DNA from: Solirubrobacterales bacterium
Lineage (GTDB): Bacteria; Actinomycetota; Thermoleophilia; Solirubrobacterales; Solirubrobacteraceae
NCBI GenBank assembly: GCA_015655225.1
Contig: JAATFK010000379.1
Coordinates: 1-6,133, forward strand
Length of the DNA: 6,133 nucleotides
Reading direction: 5' to 3'
The position numbers were made by a program, and so were the translations under genes. Below the pieces are notes generated by a model, which had not been told where the DNA came from, made no database searches, and saw only the letters and a list, made by a program, of their open reading frames with translations. Shown piece by piece: positions 1 to 5,047 of this stretch; position 1 is the first letter of the stretch, and each line of letters opens with the position of its first letter.

Positions 1-52
1 CGATCCGGCCGGGGCGGCCCATCCAGCGCAGAACGATCAGATCCCCACTCAT
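1..52 (-). CDS. Possible 5' end of an unidentified divergent gene (partial)
   Basis: Read on the minus strand, an ATG at 52-50 opens a frame that stays open to the window edge. It gives 17 residues beginning MSGDLIVLRW and continuing MGRPGRI. A purine-rich stretch just upstream on that strand (AAGGTAGGG, roughly 55-63) could serve as a ribosome binding site. The gene would diverge from the GntR-family regulator at 135, a common arrangement in which a regulator controls the gene next to it. The fragment is too short to recognise a family. It could be a chance open frame; the case rests on the start codon, the upstream purines and the divergent layout. Confidence 0.4.
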   Translation of the reverse strand, partial: MSGDLIVLRWMGRPGRI

Positions 53-134
53 GGCCCTACCTTATCGTAGGACGGGCCTCTAGGCCATGAGAAGGCTCGC
101 CCTGGGACCAGAGACGGCGGTAGTCTTGGTCGCG
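53..134. promoter_or_regulatory. Divergent intergenic region with two small inverted repeats
   Basis: This stretch separates the possible leftward gene (start at 52) from the GntR-family regulator (start at 135). It contains CCTAC-N6-GTAGG at 56-71 and GGCCT-CT-AGGCC at 75-86, both perfect dyads lying side by side. FCD-type GntR proteins bind short dyads and often autoregulate, so these are candidate operators, although neither fits the classic FadR-family half-site pattern TNGTNNNACNA. No convincing -35/-10 pair is visible for either direction. A TACGAT on the minus strand (69-64) is a possible -10 without a matching -35. Confidence 0.35.
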
Positions 135-914
135 ATGGAGACGCGATCCCCCGCACCGTTCCAAGCGCTTCAACGCACGCGGGCGTTCGAGGAGATCATC
201 CTCCAGATCGAGCGTGCGATCAGCTCGGGCGAGCTGGGGCCCGGTGACAGACTGCCGTCCGAGCGCGACCTGGCCGAGACGTTCGGCGTCAGCCGCTCGT
301 CGGTGCGCGAGGCGCTGCGCGCGCTCGAGATGTTCGGCGTCGTCGTGGCGCGCCGCGGGACCGGCGCCGACGCCGGCTCGATCGTCGCCTCCGGCGCCGA
401 GACGGGCCTCGTCAGCGCCCTGCGGATGCACTCCGCGCTGCTGCGGATCCCGACCGCCGACCTCGTCGAGGTGCGCGTCCTGCTCGAGGGTCACGCCGCC
501 CGCGCGGTCGCCGAGCGCGAGGATCCCGACAAGACGGCGCCCCTGCGGGCGCTGGTGGCGCGCATGCACGAAGCGCACACGGCCGACGACTTCTACGACC
601 TCGACACGAGCTTCCACGTCGCCCTCGGCTCGATCTCCGGCAACGCCCTGCTGCCCGTCCTGATGGAGGCGCTGCGCGGCTCGATGGCGCGCGAGATGCT
701 CGCCGGCTACGGTCGCCTCGCCGACTGGGAGGCGGTCCGCAGACAGCTGATCGACGAGCACGAGCAGATCGTCGACGCGATCGACGGGGGCGATCCCGAG
801 GCGGTCGAGCAGATGGTCCGCGGGCACATCGCGCGCTTCTACCGGACCGCGATCAGCGGCGAGGACGAGCCCGCCGCGACGCCCCCGAGACGCCGCCGGC
901 GCAGACGCGCGTAG
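135..914 (+). CDS. FadR-type GntR family transcriptional regulator (GntR HTH + FCD domain)
   Basis: A 259-residue DNA-binding regulator expected to respond to a small carboxylate or acyl-type ligand. The N-terminal winged helix spans about residues 15-75. It carries the GntR signature: GPGDRLPSERDLAETFGVSR, then SSVREALRALEMFGVV, with the wing ending in ARRGTG. The C-terminal FCD domain (about 95-240) keeps the usual metal/ligand site: Asp157 and His161 in DLDTSFH, His209 in DEHEQIVDAI and His231 in RGHIARF. The tail is arginine-rich, with seven Arg in the last eight residues. An in-frame ATG at 87 would add 16 residues. I chose 135 because codons 87-134 use AGA, AGG, GGA, CCA and GTA, unlike the rest of the gene, and because family members start about this close to the helix-turn-helix. 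Neither start has a good ribosome binding site. The ligand is unknown. Targets could be the divergent gene at the left edge, the downstream synthetase-like gene, or both. Confidence 0.93.
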   Translation: METRSPAPFQALQRTRAFEEIILQIERAISSGELGPGDRLPSERDLAETFGVSRSSVREALRALEMFGVVVARRGTGADAGSIVASGAETGLVSALRMHSALLRIPTADLVEVRVLLEGHAARAVAEREDPDKTAPLRALVARMHEAHTADDFYDLDTSFHVALGSISGNALLPVLMEALRGSMAREMLAGYGRLADWEAVRRQLIDEHEQIVDAIDGGDPEAVEQMVRGHIARFYRTAISGEDEPAATPPRRRRRRRA

Positions 915-916
915 GG

Positions 917-936
917 CCGAGCGGCGCACCGCTCGG
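917..936 (+). terminator. GC-rich hairpin directly after the GntR regulator gene
   Basis: A perfect 8-bp inverted repeat, CCGAGCGG and CCGCTCGG around a CGCA loop, begins two bases after the stop codon at 912-914. No T-run follows it. Hairpins of this kind without a U-tract are common after actinobacterial genes and may act as a terminator or as RNA 3'-end protection. If it terminates, the synthetase-like gene at 1026 needs its own promoter. Confidence 0.5.
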
Positions 937-950
937 GCGTGTCGCTGCGG

Positions 951-990
951 GAACACCAAGTTGACACCGCGTCGAGCGAGTGAGAACGTT
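951..990 (+). promoter_or_regulatory. Candidate promoter/operator region for the synthetase-like gene
   Basis: A consensus -35 hexamer TTGACA lies at 961-966, between the hairpin at 917-936 and the ribosome binding site at 1015. ACACC is repeated directly 11 bases apart (953-957 and 964-968). The 8-mer TTGACACC (961-968) also occurs inside the operator of the intact synthetase (4864-4871). No good -10 is present at the expected distance; GAACGT at 984-989 matches only two of six positions. The promoter reading is therefore weak, and the shared 8-mer may be a regulator half-site or chance. Confidence 0.3.
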
Positions 991-1014
991 GTCCCGCTGC
1001 CGATCTTCGGCCTT

Positions 1015-1021
1015 GGAGGAG
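1015..1021 (+). promoter_or_regulatory. Strong ribosome binding site deciding a TTG start
   Basis: GGAGGAG stands four bases before the TTG at 1026. No ATG, GTG or TTG lies in frame between the upstream in-frame stop (981-983) and 1026, and the next in-frame candidates lie far inside the conserved domain. The Shine-Dalgarno match makes the TTG start convincing and shows that translation signals of this odd gene are intact. Confidence 0.85.
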
Positions 1022-1025
1022 AGAC

Positions 1026-2453
1026 TTGCCAATCGCGCACCGCATCGGTGCACGTCCTGGCCGAGAGAGCCCGCCGAACCTCGGGGACTACTCGGCGACG
1101 TGTGCCGGCTTCAGCATTCGTTCGCCCGATCGCCTCAACCCCGTGCTCGACATCCTCGACGTCTGGGCCGCCGAGGAGCCGGGAGCGCTCGCGCTGCTGT
1201 GCCTCGACGGGCGCGGCGAGACGATCGCGCGCAGCAGCGTCGCGGAGGTCGCCGGGCTGGCGCGCCGCGGCGCGAGCCTGCTGCTCGAGCTCGGCATCGG
1301 CAAGGGGGAGGCGGTGCTGCTCGCGCTGCCGCGGCTGCCCGCCTGGCACGCGATCTTCCTCGGCGCGATCCGGATCGGCGCCGTGCCCGTGCTGGTGCCG
1401 CCGGGCACGACCGGGCTCGCCCTCGCGCACCTCGCCTCGCGCACCGACGCGGTCGCGGTCGTCGCCGACGGCGCCACCCGCCGCGCGCTCGAGGTGACCG
1501 GCGCGCAGCTGCCCGGCGTCGAGGTGCGGCTGCTGCATGGAGCGCCCGTCTCCGTGCCCGGCTGGGAGGACCTCGACGCGCTGCTGGAGCAGACCGAGGA
1601 GGTCGAGCTGCCGTCCGACCCGACGGCCGCGCAGGACACGCTCCTGCTCCAGTGCACGCGCGGGGCGAACGGCGCGCCGAAGGTCGTCGCCCACCGTCAG
1701 ACGTGGGCGCTGGGGCAGGTCGCGAGCGCGCGCTACTGGCACGACCTGCGCCCCGGAGACCTGCACTGGACGCTGCCGGGCGGCGGCAGCACGAGCGCCG
1801 CCTGGGGCGGCCTGTTCGGCCAGTGGCACGAGCGCGCCGCGGTCGTCCAGGCGGACCTGTCAGCGAGCGACACGGCCGCCGTCGCGACCGCGCTCGCCCG
1901 CCACGAGGTCACCTCGCTGTGCGCCGCGCCGGCCTTCTACGAGCGGCTCCTGGCGGACGGGCTCGAGGGCGTCGACCTCTCCCGGCTGCGCCACTGCACG
2001 AGCACCGGCACCGGTCTCGGCGTCGAGATCACGCGCGCCTGGCGGCGGGCGGTGCACCTGTGGATCTACGAGGGCTACGGCCAGACGGAGACGACGACGC
2101 TGGTCGCCAACTACCGCTCGGTCGCGCTGCGGCCGGGCTCGATCGGCAAGCCGCTGCCCGGCTGGAGCCTCGCGCTGCTGGGCGCCGACGGCACGCCGGT
2201 GGCGCCGGGGGCGGTCGGCGAGATCGCGGTGCAGATGGACGCCGGCGGCTGGCCGGCAGGCCTCTTCGCCGGCTACGAGGGCGATCCGAACCTGACCGCG
2301 CGCGCCTTCGACGGCTCCTGGTACCGGACGGGCGACCGCGCGGTGGCCGACGACGACGGCTACCTGTGGTTCGTCGGCCCCGTCGAGCGCGAGGGTGCGA
2401 CCCCGGCCGAGGTCACGTTCGAGGCCGGGATGCGCCAGCTGCTCGACGACTAG
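1026..2453 (+). CDS. Truncated, motif-degenerate acyl-CoA synthetase-like protein (probable pseudoenzyme)
   Basis: A 475-residue member of the AMP-binding (ANL) superfamily, clearly paralogous to the synthetase at 3137-4825; the two align almost without gaps to about residue 450. Retained: fold landmarks such as IRIGAVPVLVPP (115-126), YWHDLRPGDLHW (237-248), the YGQTE motif (351-355) and the adenosine-binding TGD (435-437). Lost: the P-loop reads TRGANGAPK (211-219) where the neighbour has TSGTVSSPK; SDTGWAK is replaced by PGGGSTS (251-257); GAGEPLNP has become STGTGLGV (326-333). The hinge GRSDD is GPVER (451-455), and the protein ends about 20 residues later. The whole C-terminal AMP-binding_C domain, with its catalytic lysine, is absent. 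Family knowledge says these parts are needed for adenylation and thioester formation, so normal ligase activity is unlikely. The frame is long and clean, codon use matches the neighbours and the ribosome binding site is strong, arguing against recent decay. A regulatory or ligand-binding role is possible; I cannot name one. Confidence 0.88.
   Translation: MPIAHRIGARPGRESPPNLGDYSATCAGFSIRSPDRLNPVLDILDVWAAEEPGALALLCLDGRGETIARSSVAEVAGLARRGASLLLELGIGKGEAVLLALPRLPAWHAIFLGAIRIGAVPVLVPPGTTGLALAHLASRTDAVAVVADGATRRALEVTGAQLPGVEVRLLHGAPVSVPGWEDLDALLEQTEEVELPSDPTAAQDTLLLQCTRGANGAPKVVAHRQTWALGQVASARYWHDLRPGDLHWTLPGGGSTSAAWGGLFGQWHERAAVVQADLSASDTAAVATALARHEVTSLCAAPAFYERLLADGLEGVDLSRLRHCTSTGTGLGVEITRAWRRAVHLWIYEGYGQTETTTLVANYRSVALRPGSIGKPLPGWSLALLGADGTPVAPGAVGEIAVQMDAGGWPAGLFAGYEGDPNLTARAFDGSWYRTGDRAVADDDGYLWFVGPVEREGATPAEVTFEAGMRQLLDD
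2450..2453. other. Shared CTAG containing both stop codons of convergent genes
   Basis: The palindrome CTAG carries TAG on the plus strand (2451-2453, ending the synthetase-like gene) and TAG on the minus strand (2452-2450, ending tetR). The two genes therefore overlap tail-to-tail by four bases, leaving no room for a terminator between them. Confidence 0.9.
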
Positions 2454-3094
2454 CCGGTCAGCTCGAGCCGGGTGTGCCAGAGCTCGGTCAGCTCGTCGAC
2501 CAGCTCGTCGAACGTCACGGTGAAGTCGCCCGCGAACCACATCCGGCACGCGCCGGTCAGCTCCGCGACGAGCAGCGAGATGCGCAGACGGAAGCGCTCG
2601 CGCTGGCGCTTGGGCTTGCGGGCGAGGAGCTTCGGCATGCGATCCGGGATGTAGGTCGCCGGCACCAGCTCGTTGCCGCCCTCGAGCCGCTCGACGGCGC
2701 CGACCTCCTCGATGATCGCGACGAAGGTGCGGTGCGCGTCGAACCAGCCGACCGCGCTCACCATCCACTCGCGCAGCGCGTCGTAGGACTCGTCTCTCAC
2801 GAGGATCTGGTCGAGGTCGTCGTAGTAGGCGCCGATCTCGGGCTTGAGGCTCTCGGCGAGATCTCTCACCAGCTCCAGCTTGCTGGCGAAGTGGAGGTAG
2901 AAGGTCGCGCGGCTGGCGCCGGCGGCGGCGGCGATGTCGTCGATCGTCGTGGTCGCGTATCCCGCCTCCTGGAACGTCTGCAATGCACCGTCGATCAGTC
3001 GTTGGCGCGTGAACTGCTTCTGCTGCTCGCGCAGCGAGGCCCGCGCGACGGGCGCTGCCTTCGGGTCAGGGGGAGAGGAGGGGGAGCGGGCCAT
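2450..3094 (-). CDS. TetR/AcrR family transcriptional regulator
   Basis: A 214-residue repressor-type protein of typical TetR length. After a proline/serine-rich N-terminal extension (1-20), the DNA-binding domain runs from about 28 to 75. It includes RQRLIDGALQTFQEAGYATT and then TIDDIAAAAGASRATFYLHF (50-69), the canonical TetR helix-turn-helix with the GASRATFYLHF recognition segment. The remaining 140 residues form the helical ligand-binding and dimerisation domain and do not reveal the ligand. The gene starts 42 bases after the stop of the acyl-CoA synthetase on the same strand and is probably cotranscribed with it. That favours sensing the synthetase's substrate or acyl-CoA product and repressing the operon (inference). 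The likely target is the dyad at 4861-4886; a second dyad at 3122-3135 is just upstream of tetR itself. No strong ribosome binding site precedes the ATG. The stop codon overlaps that of the convergent synthetase-like gene. Confidence 0.93.
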   Translation of the reverse strand: MARSPSSPPDPKAAPVARASLREQQKQFTRQRLIDGALQTFQEAGYATTTIDDIAAAAGASRATFYLHFASKLELVRDLAESLKPEIGAYYDDLDQILVRDESYDALREWMVSAVGWFDAHRTFVAIIEEVGAVERLEGGNELVPATYIPDRMPKLLARKPKRQRERFRLRISLLVAELTGACRMWFAGDFTVTFDELVDELTELWHTRLELTG

Positions 3095-3121
3095 GTTCGA
3101 AGACTCTACCGGGGAGACACT

Positions 3122-3135
3122 GCGTCTAGCGACGC
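3122..3135. promoter_or_regulatory. Small inverted repeat between acyl-CoA synthetase and tetR
   Basis: GCGTC-TAGC-GACGC is a perfect 5-bp dyad with a 4-base centre, lying one base beyond the synthetase stop codon within the 42-base gap before tetR. There is no T-run on either side, so a strong terminator is unlikely. It could be a weak attenuating hairpin or a regulator site for tetR. A similar but non-palindromic sequence (10 of 12 positions) lies at 969-980, upstream of the synthetase-like gene. Confidence 0.3.
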
Positions 3136-3136
3136 T

Positions 3137-4825
3137 TTAGCCGATCTCGCCAGCCGCGAGCCTCCGGCGCAGCTCCGAGCGGCGGATCTTGCCGCTGATC
3201 GTCTTCGGCAGCTCCTCGACGAAATGCACCTCGCGCGGGTACTTGTACGGCGCCGTCAGTCGCTTGACGTGGTCCTGCAGCTCGCGCGCCAGCTCGCGTG
3301 ACGGGCGCTGCCCGGCGGCGAGGATCACGAACGCGCAGACGATCTGCGTGCGGTCGGGGTCGTCGCGGCCGACGACCGCCGCCTCGACCACCGCGGGGTG
3401 CTCGACGATCGCGGACTCGACCTCGAACGGGCCGATCCGGTAGGCCGAGGAGGTGATCACGTCGTCCGAGCGGCCCTCGAACCAGAAGTGGCCGTCCCCG
3501 TCGACGCGCGCCTTGTCGCCGGTGTAGTACCAGCCGTCACGGAACGCCTCGGCGGTCGCGGCGGGGTCGCCGTCGTAACCGTGGAACAGGCCGATCGGGT
3601 GCGGATCGGTCCGCACGCCGACGTTGCCGACCACGTCGACCGCGGCCGGCCGGCCGTCCTCGTCGAGCACGGCGACGTCGTAGCCCGGGACCGGCTTGCC
3701 CATCGAGCCCTCGCGCACCGGCACGGCCCGGTAGTTCGCGACCAGCACGGTGTTCTCCGTCTGCCCGTAGCCGTCGTAGATCGTCAGGCCGCTGGTGCCG
3801 GCGCGCCATTGGCGGATCACCTCGGGGTTGAGCGGCTCGCCGGCGCCGGTGCAGTGGCGCAGGCGCGAGACGTCGTGGCGCGTCAGGTCGCTCTGCACGA
3901 GGGTGCGGTAGAGCGTCGGCGGCGCGCAGAACGAGGTCACGCCGTGCTCGGCGATGATCCCCATGACCGTGTCGGCGTCGGGCTTGCCGAGGGCGACCTG
4001 CAGGACGCACGCGCCCTCGTGCCACTGGCCGAAGAGCCCGCCCCAGGCGGCCTTCGCCCAGCCGGTGTCGGAGACCGTCCAGTGCACGTCGCCGGGCCGC
4101 AGGTCGTGCCAGAAGCGGGCCGTGCGCACGTGGGCGAGCGCGTAGGCGTGCTCGTGGACGACGAGCTTCGGCGAGGAGACGGTGCCGCTCGTGAAGAACG
4201 CCAGCAGCGGATCGCTCGCGGCGGTCGGGTCGGCCGGAAGCTCCGTCGCTCCGCTCGCCTGCGCGCAGAGGCGATCCCAGTCCTCCCAGCCGGCGGCCGG
4301 GCCGGCGCCGGGCGCCCAGCGGATCCGGCGGCCCAGCAGCGGCAGCTCCTGCTCGATTGCGTCGAGCTTCTCGGCGCCGCTGGCGTCGGTGATCGCGCAG
4401 ACCGCCGCGCCCTTCGTCAGGCGGTAGGCGAGGTCGCGCGGCGTCGACTGGTTGGGCGAGGGCAGCGGCACCGCGCCGATCCGCATCGCGCCCAGCATCG
4501 CGCCGTACCAGGCCGGCACGCGCGGGAGCATCACGAGCACCCGGTCGCCCTTCCCGAGGCCGAGCGCGAGCAGCGCCCGCGCGGCCCGGTGCGCGACCTC
4601 GACCAGCTCGGCGGCGCTGTGGCGCGCGACGAGCCGGCCGTCGCCGTCGATCGAGATCAGCGCGGGGTCGTCCGGGCGCTCGCGCGCCCACGCCTCGAGC
4701 ACGTCGACGACGCCGTTGAAGCGCTCCGGCGCGCGCAGGGAGAAGTCGGCTCGCTCCTGCTCGTAGGACGCCAGGCGCGGCGGGGCGTCACGACCGGGCG
4801 GGGCAAGGGCAGCGGCGGTGGACAT
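3137..4825 (-). CDS. Acyl-CoA synthetase, medium-chain/aryl acid type (AMP-forming)
   Basis: A 562-residue ANL-superfamily ligase, full length for the ACSM/benzoate-CoA ligase group. It should activate a carboxylic acid with ATP to an acyl-adenylate and then to the CoA thioester in the cytoplasm. Motifs in order: P-loop TSGTVSSPK (212-220); SDTGWAKAAWG (252-262), typical of ACSM enzymes; GAGEPLNPE (327-335); DGYGQTEN (351-358); WYYTGD (432-437); hinge GRSDDVI (451-457); YRIGPFEVES (462-471); and PKTISGKIRR (540-550 region) with catalytic Lys546. All key residues are present. The ATG at 4825-4823 was chosen because AGGAGG (4838-4833) sits seven bases upstream. A TTG ten codons earlier falls inside the predicted -10 box. 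The gene heads a likely operon with tetR and diverges from the MFS transporter gene. The acid substrate cannot be read from sequence; medium-chain fatty, benzoate-like and arylalkanoic acids are all possible. Confidence 0.95.
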   Translation of the reverse strand: MSTAAALAPPGRDAPPRLASYEQERADFSLRAPERFNGVVDVLEAWARERPDDPALISIDGDGRLVARHSAAELVEVAHRAARALLALGLGKGDRVLVMLPRVPAWYGAMLGAMRIGAVPLPSPNQSTPRDLAYRLTKGAAVCAITDASGAEKLDAIEQELPLLGRRIRWAPGAGPAAGWEDWDRLCAQASGATELPADPTAASDPLLAFFTSGTVSSPKLVVHEHAYALAHVRTARFWHDLRPGDVHWTVSDTGWAKAAWGGLFGQWHEGACVLQVALGKPDADTVMGIIAEHGVTSFCAPPTLYRTLVQSDLTRHDVSRLRHCTGAGEPLNPEVIRQWRAGTSGLTIYDGYGQTENTVLVANYRAVPVREGSMGKPVPGYDVAVLDEDGRPAAVDVVGNVGVRTDPHPIGLFHGYDGDPAATAEAFRDGWYYTGDKARVDGDGHFWFEGRSDDVITSSAYRIGPFEVESAIVEHPAVVEAAVVGRDDPDRTQIVCAFVILAAGQRPSRELARELQDHVKRLTAPYKYPREVHFVEELPKTISGKIRRSELRRRLAAGEIG

Positions 4826-4832
4826 CGCGGTT

Positions 4833-4838
4833 CCTCCT
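4833..4838 (-). promoter_or_regulatory. Ribosome binding site of the acyl-CoA synthetase
   Basis: AGGAGG on the minus strand, with seven bases to the ATG at 4825. This is an ideal Shine-Dalgarno match and spacing. It decides the start in favour of 4825 over the upstream TTG at 4855. Confidence 0.88.
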
Positions 4839-4854
4839 CGAAAGACGTGCGGCA

Positions 4855-4883
4855 ACTATCTGCTTGACACCATGTCTTGTCAA
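4855..4883 (-). promoter_or_regulatory. Sigma-70-type promoter of the acyl-CoA synthetase-tetR operon
   Basis: On the minus strand a perfect -35 TTGACA (4883-4878) is separated by exactly 17 bases from GATAGT (4860-4855), a -10 matching four of six consensus positions. Transcription would begin near 4848, leaving a leader of about 23 bases that holds the ribosome binding site at 4838-4833. The inverted repeat at 4861-4886 covers the spacer and the -35, the classic position for a repressor site. Confidence 0.7.
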
Positions 4884-4886
4884 GCA
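4861..4886. promoter_or_regulatory. Operator-like perfect 9-bp inverted repeat over the promoter
   Basis: TGCTTGACA (4861-4869) and TGTCAAGCA (4878-4886) are exact reverse complements around an 8-base centre, CCATGTCT. A further TGTC at 4873-4876 pairs with the GACA of the left arm, giving a nested dyad. The element overlaps the -35 and fills the spacer of the leftward promoter, so a bound protein would block RNA polymerase. The TetR-family protein encoded downstream in the same operon is the best candidate binder; the GntR protein is an alternative. The half-site CTTGACA recurs at 4923-4929. Confidence 0.72.
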
Positions 4887-4898
4887 ACAGAGGTGTTG
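4885..4898. repeat. Short inverted repeat next to the operator
   Basis: CAACA-GAGG-TGTTG is a perfect 5-bp dyad with a 4-base centre. It overlaps the right end of the 9-bp operator and lies just upstream of the -35 of the leftward promoter. It could be an accessory protein site, but dyads this short also arise by chance. Confidence 0.25.
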
Positions 4899-4922
4899 GA
4901 AAGACGATTGTGATGAAAATGA

Positions 4923-4953
4923 CTTGACATTGGTTTCTCGGTGCTGGGAGACT
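4923..4953 (+). promoter_or_regulatory. Possible rightward promoter and third CTTGACA half-site
   Basis: TTGACA at 4924-4929 is a consensus -35 facing the transporter gene. The best -10 downstream is GAGACT (4948-4953), 18 bases away and matching only three of six positions, so the promoter is tentative. CTTGACA (4923-4929) repeats the half-site of the 4861-4886 operator, 60 bases from its left arm in the same orientation. This could allow one regulator to act on both divergent genes. The surrounding 4895-4940 stretch is unusually A/T-rich for this genome, as expected for a control region. Confidence 0.35.
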
Positions 4954-4999
4954 CGCCCCGCGGCCGTCCCGAGACGGCCCGCTCGGTGGTCTCCGGGGC
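4947..4999 (+). promoter_or_regulatory. Structured leader candidate upstream of the MFS gene
   Basis: GGCCGTC (4962-4968) and GACGGCC (4973-4979) form a perfect 7-bp stem around a CCGA loop. Outside it, GCCCCG (4955-4960) can pair with CGGGGC (4994-4999), or GGAGAC (4947-4952) with GTCTCC (4989-4994). The two outer pairings share position 4994, so they compete at one base. It matches no riboswitch class I know. In 70% G+C DNA such pairings can be incidental. Confidence 0.25.
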
Positions 5000-5047
5000 T
5001 CGAAACGCCCGGCGATCCGGCACGCAGAGCGAGGAAAGAGGAGAGAG

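Noticed and set aside
87..134. ATG at 87 as the start of the GntR regulator
   Set aside because: The extra 16 codons use rare A-ending codons, the start would leave only 34 bases to the divergent gene, and no ribosome binding site is better placed. It cannot be fully excluded.
57..1829. 590-codon open frame on the minus strand
   Set aside because: It is antisense to the GntR regulator and the synthetase-like gene, and its product is Arg/Ala/Gly/Gln-rich low-complexity sequence with no recognisable domain. This is a typical shadow frame in high-GC DNA.
2485..2515. Near-direct repeat of AGCTCGTCGA
   Set aside because: It is explained by the repeated DELVDEL-type helix at the TetR C-terminus and G/C-biased codon choice.
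2400..2700. A frameshift hiding the C-terminal domain of the truncated synthetase
   Set aside because: I looked for the PKTxSGKIRR lysine motif and hinge sequence in the other plus-strand frames after 2400 and found none. The DNA beyond 2453 codes for TetR on the minus strand.
3066..3092. Purine-rich low-complexity tract
   Set aside because: It encodes the Ser/Pro-rich N-terminus of the TetR protein in the expected frame; nothing further is needed to explain it.
980..3301. 773-codon open frame on the plus strand
   Set aside because: It crosses two convergent well-supported genes in the wrong frames and encodes arginine-rich low-complexity sequence.
4826..4855. TTG start at 4855 giving a 572-residue synthetase
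   Set aside because: The TTG overlaps the predicted -10 box and lies upstream of the expected transcription start. The ATG at 4825 has an ideal AGGAGG seven bases away.
3398..4867. 489-codon open frame on the plus strand
   Set aside because: It lies antisense to the intact acyl-CoA synthetase, whose motifs are all present; the opposite-strand product has no family features.
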